Assembly (NCBI RefSeq): GCF_000152985.1 | Contig: NZ_CH672395.1 | Span: forward strand, 124,001 to 188,000 | Direction: 5' to 3' | Source: Leeuwenhoekiella blandensis MED217 | Lineage (GTDB): Bacteria > Bacteroidota > Bacteroidia > Flavobacteriales > Flavobacteriaceae | DNA length: 64,000 bases | Shown: positions 27,268 to 37,783 of the stretch, piece by piece | How the letters are laid out: each line of letters begins with the position of its first letter | Position numbering within the stretch: position 1 is the stretch's first letter | The notes under the pieces: generated by a model | The model's input: only the letters and a program-made list of their open reading frames with translations | Told to the model about the DNA's origin: nothing | Database searches by the model: none | Position numbers and translations under genes: made by a program

Positions 27268-28403
27268 TAATATCCAAAATCATCTTTAATTTGTTGCGCA
27301 CGGGCAACAAGTATGTCTTTATTAATATCGCCAATTTCTTGTAAAACGAGTGCGCCTTCATACGTACGCATCGCCTTTTTAGGCTGTCCGTTTCCTTCAT
27401 AAGAACGTCCTAAATAGTAAGGACCTAAAATCGTTTCGGGATATTCTTTGCTGGCTAATTTGCCTAAATTTTCAAAACCATCCCAGTCTGATTTTCGCTC
27501 GAGCGCCGCGGCAATTGCAATAAAATCATTAATTCTGATTTTATCATCTAAGCCGAAAAGATTTTGCATCGTATCATATTTTTCGATCAGATAATCATAA
27601 GGCGCGTCTACTTTGAGAATTTTTTCTGTGAATTCTTTTTTACTGATGGGCCTGTATACTGCAAAAACTTTTTCTAAAGCGCTGGGAATGGCACGCCCTA
27701 CAAGGGAATAATGTGTGGCATCTTGAAAATCATCAAAATAATAATGAAAATTTTCATTTTCAATTCCATTTAAAGCTTGATGCAAAGCGAGTATTTCTTC
27801 TCTTAGTGAAGGAATATCTTCGGTGCTTGTAGCTTGGTAATAAAAGATCTGTTGTTCAGTCTGAGTTAGAATAGTAGTGAGACGATCACTCATTTGCGGA
27901 GCTAAATCCGGACTCAGCGATATGTAGGCTTGAAACAGAGGTGGATTTTTCATCAAATAATAATTCGCAAAACCCGCGGTTGCATCGTGGCCTACAACTA
28001 CATTAAAAGGAGCGAGACGGTATTGTTTGTTGAGCCACGGAAGAAGTTCCATTCCTAAAAACTCAAAGAAATCTGCTCCTTGGTCTGTGGGGAAATAATT
28101 TGAATCATCATAAACAGTGTCATCCATTCGGTTGGGTTGCATCACACCCACAATAATGGCTTGTGGCATATCTTCCCAATAGCTGTAATAGTCGGAATTT
28201 CCGGCTACGGGCTCAAAAAGATAATCGCCGTCAAGCACAAGAATTACCGGATAATTCTTGTCTTCGTTAGCTTCGTAGTTACGGGGTAGCTGAATTTTGA
28301 CATTTCGGGGTTCGTCAAATTTTGAAGAAGGAACCGACTCATAGATAACTTGAGCCTGAATGCTGCTGTAAAAAAGCAACATAAGGAATAGTGTTTTTTT
28401 CAT
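27267..28403 (-). CDS. Secreted esterase-D-like alpha/beta hydrolase, nucleophile Ser replaced
   Basis: 378 residues, signal peptide ending SSIQAQ. Residues ~20-245 match the esterase D/enterochelin-esterase-like fold (VKIQLPRNYEANEDKNYPVILVLDGDY split here as VKIQLPRNYE and YPVILVLDGDYLF; then AIIVGVMQPNRM). The nucleophile elbow normally GxSxG reads VGHDATAG, with Asp140 in place of Ser. About residues 290-375 look like TPR-type helices (YYLGRSYEGNGQPKKAMRTY). It may be inactive, or use Asp as nucleophile as haloalkane dehalogenases do. Co-transcribed with radA (TAATG). Confidence 0.78.
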   Translation of the reverse strand: MKKTLFLMLLFYSSIQAQVIYESVPSSKFDEPRNVKIQLPRNYEANEDKNYPVILVLDGDYLFEPVAGNSDYYSYWEDMPQAIIVGVMQPNRMDDTVYDDSNYFPTDQGADFFEFLGMELLPWLNKQYRLAPFNVVVGHDATAGFANYYLMKNPPLFQAYISLSPDLAPQMSDRLTTILTQTEQQIFYYQATSTEDIPSLREEILALHQALNGIENENFHYYFDDFQDATHYSLVGRAIPSALEKVFAVYRPISKKEFTEKILKVDAPYDYLIEKYDTMQNLFGLDDKIRINDFIAIAAALERKSDWDGFENLGKLASKEYPETILGPYYLGRSYEGNGQPKKAMRTYEGALVLQEIGDINKDILVARAQQIKDDFGY

Positions 28404-28480
28404 AGAAAGGTAGATTAAGGCAGTGTGAATTTAAGGATTATTCACAAGCTAATCACAAGGCTTTTCCTAAAGTGATGTTT

Positions 28481-29449
28481 CTATTTTTTACGATTCAGAA
28501 TAGGTAGGAATAAAAAAGAAAGCGCTCCAAGTACCAAAACAAGTAGGGTTTGCGATCCCCAAACGATCCAGCCAAAGGCCTCGCCTCCTTCTTTGCTGTA
28601 GCCAAAAAAGACAAACAGCGCTCCAATGCTAATTGGGTAAACGCCAATACCGCCATTGGTGACCGAGATGGCAAAAGAACCGATCACAAAAGCAGCGAGA
28701 ATCACTGCAGTGGAAGCATAAGAAATTTCTGGAATAGTAAATTTAATAACCCAGAACATCAGGACATACATGACCCAAATAAAAAGCGTGTGACCAATAA
28801 AGGCCCATTTGTTACGCATATTTAGAATGCTCTGCATTCCTTCGATAAGGCCGTTCATGAAGTTTTTAAGCTTCACTAAAATACCTGCTTGCGCCCGTTG
28901 AATAATTTTGAAGCCGATGACGATTCCGCCTACGGCGAAAATAAGAAAGGCAACGGTGTAAAGCGGATTTATGTTTTGCTCTTTAAGGTAGGTCAGAAGC
29001 ATATCGGTTTGCAAAGTGATGGCAAAACCCACCACCAGGAGCAGCATTATAAAATCTGCAATACGCTCTGAAATTATAGTGCCAAAAGCTTTCTCAAAAG
29101 GTACCTCTTCATAAGTGGTTAGTAGAGCTCCGCGCAGGAATTCGCCGCTTCGCGGAATTCCCAAATTGGCAAGATATGCAGCCATAACCGCCATAAACCT
29201 ATTGCTTAGTTTTGGGTGATACCCCATAGGTTGTAAAAGATACTGCCAGCGGTAAGCTCTTGACAAATGACTCAATGTGCCAAAAACTAAAGAAGCAGCG
29301 ATATAGACGGGGTTGGCGCCTTTAATGTTTTTCCAAAGGGTTGCGCGTTCTTCAGGGGTGGCAGCACTTAGTGAATAGTAAATCACCAGAATACCAATAC
29401 CTAACGGAATCGCAATCTTTAAAAATTTTATGAAGGATTTTTTGCTCAA
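28481..29449 (-). CDS. Lysylphosphatidylglycerol synthase TM-family (UPF0104) protein
   Basis: 322 residues, about eight TM segments. Signature region around SLVFGTLSHLSRAYRWQYLL and NLGIPRSGEFLRGALLTTYE, plus a C-terminal VTNGGIGVYPISIGALFVFF, fits the LPG_synthase_TM (AglD/MprF N-terminal) family. The soluble aminoacyltransferase domain of MprF is absent, so it is a membrane-only member, possibly a lipid flippase. The start is TTG (29447-29449), one base after the panD stop; no in-frame ATG fits better. Confidence 0.82.
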   Translation of the reverse strand: MSKKSFIKFLKIAIPLGIGILVIYYSLSAATPEERATLWKNIKGANPVYIAASLVFGTLSHLSRAYRWQYLLQPMGYHPKLSNRFMAVMAAYLANLGIPRSGEFLRGALLTTYEEVPFEKAFGTIISERIADFIMLLLVVGFAITLQTDMLLTYLKEQNINPLYTVAFLIFAVGGIVIGFKIIQRAQAGILVKLKNFMNGLIEGMQSILNMRNKWAFIGHTLFIWVMYVLMFWVIKFTIPEISYASTAVILAAFVIGSFAISVTNGGIGVYPISIGALFVFFGYSKEGGEAFGWIVWGSQTLLVLVLGALSFLFLPILNRKK

Positions 29450-29450
29450 T

Positions 29451-29801
29451 TTAGTTGAGCAAATTAGTTTCTTCGTTTGGGAAAACCAGAGAAGGCTTAA
29501 ATGCTTTAGCTTCGTCTAGCTCCATAAAAGCATAGGTGATTAGAATGAGAATGTCGCCTTTAGCCACTTTACGAGCCGCAGCGCCGTTTAGGGTGACTTC
29601 ACCGCTCTTGCGAGGTCCCGGTATCGCATAGGTTTCTAAGCGTTCACCATTGGTGACATTTACGATTTGTACACGTTCACCTTCGATCACACCGGCGGCA
29701 TCCATAAGATCTTCGTCTATGGTAATGCTACCAATATAATGCAATTCGGCGCCGGTAACTTTTACTCGGTGTATTTTAGATTTTACAACGTTAACTAACA
29801 T
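29451..29801 (-). CDS. panD: Aspartate 1-decarboxylase precursor
   Basis: 116 residues. Makes beta-alanine for pantothenate. Self-cleaving pyruvoyl enzyme: the cleavage site Gly24-Ser25 is in [19 protein letters not shown], and the conserved Lys9 and His11 ([12 protein letters not shown]) and [12 protein letters not shown] segment are present. Lies 18 bases downstream of panC, so the two beta-alanine/pantoate branch enzymes are co-expressed. Confidence 0.95.
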   Translation of the reverse strand: MLVNVVKSKIHRVKVTGAELHYIGSITIDEDLMDAAGVIEGERVQIVNVTNGERLETYAIPGPRKSGEVTLNGAAARKVAKGDILILITYAFMELDEAKAFKPSLVFPNEETNLLN

Positions 29802-29819
29802 GGTGTAAAAATAAGGTTT

Positions 29820-30668
29820 TTAATTTAGGGCAATATTGTCGATGAGTCGCACCTCACCTGCAAAAACAGCTATAAATGCGCGGTACTTTTCATCCGGGTT
29901 TTTTTCGGTTGTATGCGCAAGTGTTGCTGCGTGAGCGATCTCAAAATATTCGAGTTCGAGCTGCTCTTTATCTGCAAATTCCTGTTCAACAAAATGTACA
30001 ACATCTTCAACGCTTTGGTCGTTAAAATGTTCTTTAGCTTGCATTAAGGTTTTGTAAATAAAGGGAGAGGCTTCACGCTGTTTTATCGTAAGTCTGGTGT
30101 TTCTTGAGCTTTCGGCAAGACCGTCTTCATGTCGGCTAATGGGGCAGCCAATGATTTTTACAGATAGCTTTTCGATCTCAACCAACTTGTTAATGATTTG
30201 AAGCTGTTGATAGTCTTTTTCTCCAAAGAACGCCATGTCTGGGTTTACGATTTCAAAAAGATATTTCAATACGGTTGCGACTCCTTCAAAATGACCCGGT
30301 CTAAATGCGCCTTCCATCACTTGATTGAGTCCTTCAAAATCAAAATCTAACGCTTTGACGTTGTTACCATAAATCGTTGTCGTGCTTGGTGCAAAAACGA
30401 GCAATTCTGGGTTAATGCTTTCTAAAAACTCCAGATCTTTCTGCAAATCTCTAGGATAGGTCTCCAGATCTTGTGGATTGTTAAATTGGGTTGGGTTTAC
30501 AAAGATGCTCACCACTACCACATCACAATTTTTGAGCGCGAAGTTAAATAGACTGGCATGGCCTCTGTGCAAAGCGCCCATAGTAGGTACAAAACCTATT
30601 TTTAAGCCATTTTCTTTGTGTTTTGCAACAGCGCTAGAAATTTCTGGTCTATTGGTGTATACGTGCAT
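29820..30668 (-). CDS. panC: Pantothenate synthetase
   Basis: 282 residues from ATG 30668. Condenses pantoate and beta-alanine using ATP. Motifs: GFVPTMGALHRGHASLF (HIGH-like), SIFVNPTQFNNPQDLETYPR, FFGEKDYQQLQ, and the ISRHEDGLAESSRNTRL region. An upstream start at 30719 would add 17 residues, overlap the promoter and extend beyond the usual start, so 30668 is preferred. Divergent from the GT5-like gene. Confidence 0.94.
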   Translation of the reverse strand: MHVYTNRPEISSAVAKHKENGLKIGFVPTMGALHRGHASLFNFALKNCDVVVVSIFVNPTQFNNPQDLETYPRDLQKDLEFLESINPELLVFAPSTTTIYGNNVKALDFDFEGLNQVMEGAFRPGHFEGVATVLKYLFEIVNPDMAFFGEKDYQQLQIINKLVEIEKLSVKIIGCPISRHEDGLAESSRNTRLTIKQREASPFIYKTLMQAKEHFNDQSVEDVVHFVEQEFADKEQLELEYFEIAHAATLAHTTEKNPDEKYRAFIAVFAGEVRLIDNIALN

Positions 30669-30688
30669 CCCGATTAATTTAACAGGCG

Positions 30689-30737
30689 GCAAAATTACTA
30701 TATTACTGGCAATCTGCATAAAATTTAGTAATTTTGC
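30689..30737. promoter_or_regulatory. Divergent promoter region with 12-bp inverted repeat
   Basis: GCAAAATTACTA (30689-30700) and TAGTAATTTTGC (30726-30737) are perfect inverted copies, and each contains TAATTTTG, the -7 box for its own direction: panC to the left, the GT5-like gene to the right. A TTG suited to the leftward box is unclear; for the rightward box a CTG lies 20 bases upstream. Confidence 0.55.
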
Positions 30738-30775
30738 GTGTTTTTTAGCCTTAACAGAAACTTAGAAGCACATTT

Positions 30776-31585
30776 ATGAAAAATAAGAGGATATTGTACG
30801 TATCATCTGAAGTTATACCGTATTTGCCAGAGACAGAGATCGCATCTATGTCGTTTGAGGTTCCTCAAATGGTAAATAGTAAAGGAGGTCAAATTCGCAT
30901 TTTTATGCCTAGATATGGTAATATTAATGAGAGAAGACACCAGCTTCACGAAGTGATACGGCTTTCCGGAATGAATTTGGTCATAAATGACTTTGATATG
31001 CCGCTTATTATTAAAGTAGCCTCTATACCTAAAGAGCGTATACAGGTTTATTTTATTGATAACGAGGAGTATTTTAAGAGAAAAGCTACGTTTACTGATG
31101 AGGATGGAAACTTATTTGCAGACAATGATGAGCGTGCGATATTTTTTGCAAAGGGTGTGGTTGAGACCGTAAAAAAACTCAATTGGGCTCCAGATATCAT
31201 ACATGTTCACGGTTGGTTAGCTTCATTACTTCCTTTATATCTAAAGCAGTTTTATGCGAGCGAGCCGCTTTTTAAGCAAAGCAAAATTGTGACTTCTGTT
31301 TATAATACAGGATTTGAAGACACGTTAAATGAGCAATTAATTGATAAAATAGCTTTTGACGGAATAGAAAAAGATTCAATTGCTGAGCTTGAAAAGCCTT
31401 CTTATGAGAATTTGATGAAAGTGGCGATCAAAAATTCTGATGCTGCGATCATTGGTTCTACAGACCTAAATGAAGAGCTTGCTCAATACCTGAATACTAC
31501 TAAAATCCCTGTGCTTCCTTACAAAAAACGCGAGGAGTTTGCGCAGGCGTATGAAGAGTTCTATACCACCAAAGTGCTGGATTAA
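30776..31585 (+). CDS. Glycogen/starch synthase-like protein, N-terminal GT5 domain only
   Basis: 269 residues against about 480 for full GlgA. Matches only the N-terminal Rossmann half of GT5: ILYVSSEVIPYLPETEIASM, IRIFMPRYGNINERRHQLH, DIIHVHGWLASLLPLYLKQF. The KxGGL ADP-glucose motif expected near the N-terminus is not conserved (ETEIASM instead), and the whole C-terminal nucleotide-sugar half is missing. It is therefore unlikely to be a working synthase. It overlaps no gene but leads into the DUF4270 lipoprotein and glmS. Confidence 0.8.
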   Translation: MKNKRILYVSSEVIPYLPETEIASMSFEVPQMVNSKGGQIRIFMPRYGNINERRHQLHEVIRLSGMNLVINDFDMPLIIKVASIPKERIQVYFIDNEEYFKRKATFTDEDGNLFADNDERAIFFAKGVVETVKKLNWAPDIIHVHGWLASLLPLYLKQFYASEPLFKQSKIVTSVYNTGFEDTLNEQLIDKIAFDGIEKDSIAELEKPSYENLMKVAIKNSDAAIIGSTDLNEELAQYLNTTKIPVLPYKKREEFAQAYEEFYTTKVLD

Positions 31586-31601
31586 AAAAACAAAAAAACG
31601 A

Positions 31602-33206
31602 ATGAAATTGAATACGGTGTTGACAAGAACATTAGGATTACTAATGCTTCTTTTTGTTTTCTTTTCTTGTGAGGATGATTTTCTTGAAGTAGGTAGTGGT
31701 ATTGTAGATGATAGTAATTTTACATCTGGTAACGAGAATTATCCTGTTGTAGCTTATAGTGAGCGTTTTTTTGACTCTGTAGGTGTTCAAACAAATGGCT
31801 TGAGTGCAGGTGCGCTTGGTTTTTATCAAGATTCTATTTATGGTACGACTACGGCTTCAACACTTAGTCAGGTAGATTTAGGTACTTATAATTCTACTTA
31901 TGGTACAGATCCTGTTATCGACTCTGTGGTTTTTGAAATGCCTTATTACAGCACAGCAAGTTTAAACAGCGATAATGAGACGGTTTATGAATTAGATTCG
32001 GTTTATGGTACCGCGCCTATTCGCTTGACCGCATTTCGATCTAACTATTTTCTGAATAGCAACAGCGCGCCAGATTTTGAATCTGGGGCGGTATATTATT
32101 CAAATGAATTGACCGAATTGAATGGTGTTGAGGGAGATACCTTGTTTCAAGAAACTTTTGCGCCATCAAATGAGCCGGTTGTTACTGTAATCGAAGCGGC
32201 ATCAGAGGCTGAAGATGATGAAATAACAACTTCATCGCCGCGTTTACGTCTACGCTTAGATCAGACCACTTACGGGGAGACTTATTGGAAAGAAGTCATT
32301 GTTGATCGTTCTGGAGACGATGTATTGTTTAACTCAAACTCTTTTAGAAATTATTTTAGAGGAGTTTATTTAAAAGCTGAAGCTGTAGATAATACAGGTT
32401 CATTCTTCTTGTTTGACAAGGCAAATACTACAATAGCGATTTATTATACCTCAGGAGCAGAAGATTCTAGAAGACAATCTAGTATTACTTTAACTTTTGG
32501 AGGAAATTCTGTCGTAGGTTATGAGAATGACTTCAAAGAAGCCATCAAAACCGAACTTACCGGGATCGACAAAGAGAACGGGGAAGAAAACCTATTTTTA
32601 AAAGGAGGCCAGGGTAGTATGGCTGTGATCGAACTTTTTGAAGATGTAGATGATGACAACAATGGTATTCCTGATGATCTTGATGCGATGCGAGCGCAAC
32701 AGCGTCTTATAAGAGAGGCGAATCTTGAATTTTTTGTTGATCAAGATAAGATCGCGGCATATGCAGGAAATGCTGTTTCAGAGCCACAACGTGTTTATAT
32801 TTATAATTTAGAAACGAATCAGCCTTTAGTCGATCTTACAGCAGATGCAACAATCAGTTCTTCTGGAGCTATTACTTCAGTAGGTACAACGCATTTAGGT
32901 CCTTTAGAATTAGATGATAATGGTCAGGGTGTTAGTTATAAAATAAGAATTACCGAGTTTTTAAAGGATTTACTAGATCCTGAGAATGATGATCCGGCGA
33001 CAAAGTTAGGATTGGTGATTACTCAAAATGTGCTTTCAACTTCTACGGGAGCTATTGAGGGAAGAACCGATACAGACACGCCCAATCGAGTGCCTTACGC
33101 ATCGATTATAGCGAATAGAGGAACCATTCTTTACGGAAGTAATGTAAATGTTCCTGAAGCAAAACGACTGAAGCTAAAAGTTTTTTATACCGAAGCTTCT
33201 AATTAA
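31602..33206 (+). CDS. DUF4270 lipoprotein
   Basis: 534 residues from ATG 31602, giving a lipoprotein signal LLFVFFSC-EDD; the longer open frame from 31539 overlaps the previous gene and would bury the signal. The N-terminal SCEDDFLEVGSGIVDDSNF and later DTDTPNRVPYASIIANRG are typical of DUF4270 proteins, common in Bacteroidota and of unknown function, probably outer-membrane anchored. Starts 16 bases after the GT5-like gene and ends 9 bases before glmS: one operon. Confidence 0.85.
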   Translation: MKLNTVLTRTLGLLMLLFVFFSCEDDFLEVGSGIVDDSNFTSGNENYPVVAYSERFFDSVGVQTNGLSAGALGFYQDSIYGTTTASTLSQVDLGTYNSTYGTDPVIDSVVFEMPYYSTASLNSDNETVYELDSVYGTAPIRLTAFRSNYFLNSNSAPDFESGAVYYSNELTELNGVEGDTLFQETFAPSNEPVVTVIEAASEAEDDEITTSSPRLRLRLDQTTYGETYWKEVIVDRSGDDVLFNSNSFRNYFRGVYLKAEAVDNTGSFFLFDKANTTIAIYYTSGAEDSRRQSSITLTFGGNSVVGYENDFKEAIKTELTGIDKENGEENLFLKGGQGSMAVIELFEDVDDDNNGIPDDLDAMRAQQRLIREANLEFFVDQDKIAAYAGNAVSEPQRVYIYNLETNQPLVDLTADATISSSGAITSVGTTHLGPLELDDNGQGVSYKIRITEFLKDLLDPENDDPATKLGLVITQNVLSTSTGAIEGRTDTDTPNRVPYASIIANRGTILYGSNVNVPEAKRLKLKVFYTEASN

Positions 33207-33215
33207 ATTTGTTTT

Positions 33216-35066
33216 ATGTGCGGAATTGTAGGTTATATTGGTCATAGACAAGCGTATCCTATTGTTATTAAAGGATTGCAACGTCTTGAGTATCGTGGTT
33301 ATGACAGTGCCGGTGTGGCCATTTATGACGGAGACGAAATTCAACTTTGTAAAACAAAAGGTAAGGTTGATGACCTTAAAGCAAAAGTTGATGCTACAAT
33401 TAACGCCGAAGGAACTTTAGGAATTGGTCATACCCGTTGGGCAACGCACGGTGTTCCTAACGATGTCAATTCACACCCGCACTATTCTAACTCTGGCGAT
33501 TTGGTGATCATTCACAATGGAATCATTGAGAATTACGACGCCATAAAACAAGAACTTACCAAACGCGGATACACTTTTAAATCTGATACCGATACTGAAG
33601 TATTGGTGAATCTCATAGAAGATGTACAGCGTAATCAAGATGTTAAATTAGGAAAAGCGGTTCAGATCGCTTTAAATGAAACGGTAGGAGCTTATGCTAT
33701 TGCTGTTTTTGATAAGAAAAAACCTAACGAAATTGTTGTGGCTCGTTTAGGAAGTCCGCTAGCAATTGGGATTGGTGAAGATGAATATTTTATCGCTTCA
33801 GATGCGTCGCCGTTTATTGAATACACAAACAATGCTCTTTATTTAGAAGATGGAGAGATGGCTGTGGTGCGCAGAGGAAAGGAAATCAAAGTCTTCAATA
33901 TTCAGGATGATAAGATAATCAGTCAGCCGTACATTCAAGAATTAAAATTAAACCTTGAGCAGATCGAAAAAGGAGGTTATCCTCATTTCATGCTTAAGGA
34001 AATTTACGAGCAGCCTCAGGCGATACGCGATACGTTTAGAGGGCGTATGCGCGAGAACAAAGGCATGATAAAAATGGCCGGGGTTGATGATCATATCGAT
34101 AAATTTATCAATGCAAAACGTCTGGTGATTTTAGCCTGCGGAACTTCTTGGCATGCCGGTCTAGTTGCCGAATATATTATCGAAGAACTCGTGCGCGTGC
34201 CTGTTGAGGTAGAATATGCTTCTGAGTTTAGGTATCGCAATCCGGTGATCGATAAGGATGATGTGGTAATCGCTATTTCTCAGAGTGGTGAAACTGCAGA
34301 TACGATGGCGGCGATGAAGTTGGCCAAAGAAAAAGGAGCTTTTGTATTTGGTGTTTGCAATGTGGTAGGTTCTTCGATCTCTCGAGAGGCACACGCCGGT
34401 GCGTATACACACGCCGGTCCTGAAATTGGCGTTGCTTCAACAAAAGCATTCACTACGCAAATCACTGTACTCACTTTATTAGGATTGAAAGTGGCTAAAG
34501 CCAAAGGGCGTATTTCAACTTCAGATTTGCATATGCATCTTGAAGAATTGCGCTTAATTCCTGAAAAGGTAGAAGAGGCTTTAAAAAGCAATGACCACGT
34601 AAAGGAGATTGCAGAAGTTTATAAAAATGCTTCCAATTGCCTGTATTTAGGTCGCGGATTTAACTTCCCGGTTGCTCTGGAAGGTGCTTTAAAACTAAAA
34701 GAGATTTCATATATCCACGCAGAAGGTTATCCTGCTGCTGAGATGAAGCACGGTCCTATCGCGCTTATCGACGAGCATATGCCGGTGATAGTTATCGCTA
34801 CACGCCGCGGTCATTATGATAAAGTGGTAAGTAACATTCAGGAGATCAAAAGCCGAAAAGGTAAGATCATCGCTATTGTTACTCAAGGAGATGTTACCGT
34901 AAAAGAACTTGCAGACCATGTGATCGAAGTTCCAGAAGTGATGGATTCGATGTCTCCTCTGTTAACTACGATTCCGCTGCAGTTATTATCTTATCACATT
35001 GCAGTGATGCTCGGGAAAAATGTAGATCAGCCGCGTAATTTGGCTAAAAGCGTTACCGTAGAATAG
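33216..35066 (+). CDS. glmS: Glucosamine-fructose-6-phosphate aminotransferase (isomerizing)
   Basis: 616 residues. N-terminal glutaminase with catalytic Cys2 (MCGIVGYIGHR) and GHTRWATHGVPNDVNSHPH; two SIS domains (ILACGTSWHAGLVAEYIIEE, AISQSGETADTMAAM; YLGRGFNFPVALEGALKLKE, AEMKHGPIALID) and the C-terminal DQPRNLAKSVTVE. Makes glucosamine-6-phosphate, entry to peptidoglycan and LPS amino sugars. Last gene of the 30776-35066 unit. Confidence 0.97.
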   Translation: MCGIVGYIGHRQAYPIVIKGLQRLEYRGYDSAGVAIYDGDEIQLCKTKGKVDDLKAKVDATINAEGTLGIGHTRWATHGVPNDVNSHPHYSNSGDLVIIHNGIIENYDAIKQELTKRGYTFKSDTDTEVLVNLIEDVQRNQDVKLGKAVQIALNETVGAYAIAVFDKKKPNEIVVARLGSPLAIGIGEDEYFIASDASPFIEYTNNALYLEDGEMAVVRRGKEIKVFNIQDDKIISQPYIQELKLNLEQIEKGGYPHFMLKEIYEQPQAIRDTFRGRMRENKGMIKMAGVDDHIDKFINAKRLVILACGTSWHAGLVAEYIIEELVRVPVEVEYASEFRYRNPVIDKDDVVIAISQSGETADTMAAMKLAKEKGAFVFGVCNVVGSSISREAHAGAYTHAGPEIGVASTKAFTTQITVLTLLGLKVAKAKGRISTSDLHMHLEELRLIPEKVEEALKSNDHVKEIAEVYKNASNCLYLGRGFNFPVALEGALKLKEISYIHAEGYPAAEMKHGPIALIDEHMPVIVIATRRGHYDKVVSNIQEIKSRKGKIIAIVTQGDVTVKELADHVIEVPEVMDSMSPLLTTIPLQLLSYHIAVMLGKNVDQPRNLAKSVTVE

Positions 35067-35194
35067 CGATTTTCAGCTTTGTTGCGACTTCTTTTTAGTT
35101 GGCTGTATTCCTGTGCGTTATCACTTCTCATTATACTTTTGTTAACGCTAAAGAAATTCAATAAAAGTCTTTTAGGTTTTTAAATATTAAAAAC

Positions 35195-35202
35195 TATCTT
35201 TG
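35195..35202 (+). promoter_or_regulatory. -7 box (TATCTTTG) for atpDC
   Basis: Perfect TAnnTTTG 81 bases before the atpD ATG. The -33 position holds TTTAG (35171-35175) at 19 bases, one change from the consensus TTTG. Confidence 0.5.
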
Positions 35203-35277
35203 CACGACGAAAAAAATCGGGGATAATTAGGTTTGAATTGATTTTTTCGGCTACATATTTTGCTAAACATTAAATAG

Positions 35278-36792
<1,515 letters not shown>

Positions 36793-36803
36793 AAATTGAT
36801 TTC

Positions 36804-36865
36804 ATTTCCACGAAGGTGGAAATCTTATCGTATTGATTTGAATAGTTTTCCGCCTACGCGGAAAA
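36804..36865 (+). other. Two tandem 8-bp hairpins between atpD and atpC
   Basis: ATTTCCAC-gaag-GTGGAAAT (36804-36823) and TTTTCCGC-ctac-GCGGAAAA (36846-36865), both perfect stems with tetraloops inside the 89-base intercistronic gap. No T-run follows either, so they look like processing or stability elements rather than terminators. Confidence 0.7.
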
Positions 36866-36881
36866 GATAAATGAAAATTTT

Positions 36882-37160
36882 ATGCATTTAGAAATAGTAA
36901 GCCCTGAAGCAACCTTATATAGCGGAGAAGCTACTTCGGTTATTTTACCGGGAACTGACGGAGCGTTTCAGTTGTTAGACAATCACGCAGCTATCGTTTC
37001 TCTTTTAGAAGAAGGTGTTGTGAAAGTTAAAGGAGCTACGCTTTCAGATAAGGCAAAAAAGCATTTCACTGCCGGTAAAGAAGCTGGTGAGTTTGTACTC
37101 GCTATCAAATCGGGAACGGTTGAAATGAATGATAATAAAGTAATTGTTTTGGCAGATTAA
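36882..37160 (+). CDS. atpC: ATP synthase F1 subunit epsilon
   Basis: 92 residues: the N-terminal beta-sandwich only (LEIVSPEATLYSGEATSVIL, PGTDGAFQLLDNHAAIVSLL), without the C-terminal helical hairpin (~40 residues) that inhibits ATP hydrolysis in E. coli. Short epsilons of this kind are normal in Bacteroidota. Co-transcribed with atpD. A strong terminator follows. Confidence 0.92.
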   Translation: MHLEIVSPEATLYSGEATSVILPGTDGAFQLLDNHAAIVSLLEEGVVKVKGATLSDKAKKHFTAGKEAGEFVLAIKSGTVEMNDNKVIVLAD

Positions 37161-37181
37161 GCTGAAATAATTTAAGAATAG

Positions 37182-37219
37182 AAAAGCGCTTAATTCTACT
37201 GAATTAAGCGCTTTTTTTA
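37182..37219 (+). terminator. Terminator after atpC
   Basis: Perfect 15-bp stem 37182-37196 / 37201-37215 with a TACT loop and a T7 tail. Confidence 0.92.
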
Positions 37220-37248
37220 TTGACACTGCTTAACGTACTTTAGCATCT

Positions 37249-37779
37249 ATGAAGTCTGCACATACACTGGTTTTGAATCAAATGAACCGATCCTTGCTCG
37301 TTAGGGTTTTTGCAGCCTTGTTATTCACTTTTGCCTGCTTTTTGATTTTCCTCATCTATTTTGTCACCTTTAAAACCGGTTATGATTTAAGCAAGGAAAG
37401 CGATTTTGTAATTTGGGCAAAAGACCTCAAATCAGTATTGGTTCTTCTAATCCTTTCCATAGGCTTAGGTTGTTATTTAGCAAAGCGAAAGCGAATCCTT
37501 TTCAATACAATAACCCGTAAATACAAAGAAGAATACTACATAGGTCCATTTTACTGGGGAAATTGGTCAAGCTACGAAGGCTTGAAAATGGTTGGAATTT
37601 TTAAAAATTCAAAGAATGTTTACGAGGTGAATATTTGGTTTACCAATTCTAGACACTTAAAATTTGAAAAATTTCACAAGGAAGAAGATGCGCTAGCCGA
37701 AGCAAAATACTTGGCTAGAACCCTTTCTTTAAGCGTCTGGAATGCTTCAGATCCCAAAAATGGGCACTACCTTGACTAA
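37249..37779 (+). CDS. Hypothetical two-TM membrane protein
   Basis: 176 residues (an ATG at 37282 would remove 11). Two TM segments (about 18-43 and 62-80), a basic KRKRILF junction, then a soluble tail with EEYYIGPFYWGNWSSYEGLK and WFTNSRHLKFEKFHKEEDAL, a strand-rich part resembling a small PH-like domain. I recognise no family. It converges on the M61 peptidase gene four bases away, and no terminator separates them. Confidence 0.65.
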   Translation: MKSAHTLVLNQMNRSLLVRVFAALLFTFACFLIFLIYFVTFKTGYDLSKESDFVIWAKDLKSVLVLLILSIGLGCYLAKRKRILFNTITRKYKEEYYIGPFYWGNWSSYEGLKMVGIFKNSKNVYEVNIWFTNSRHLKFEKFHKEEDALAEAKYLARTLSLSVWNASDPKNGHYLD

Positions 37780-37783
37780 TCTA

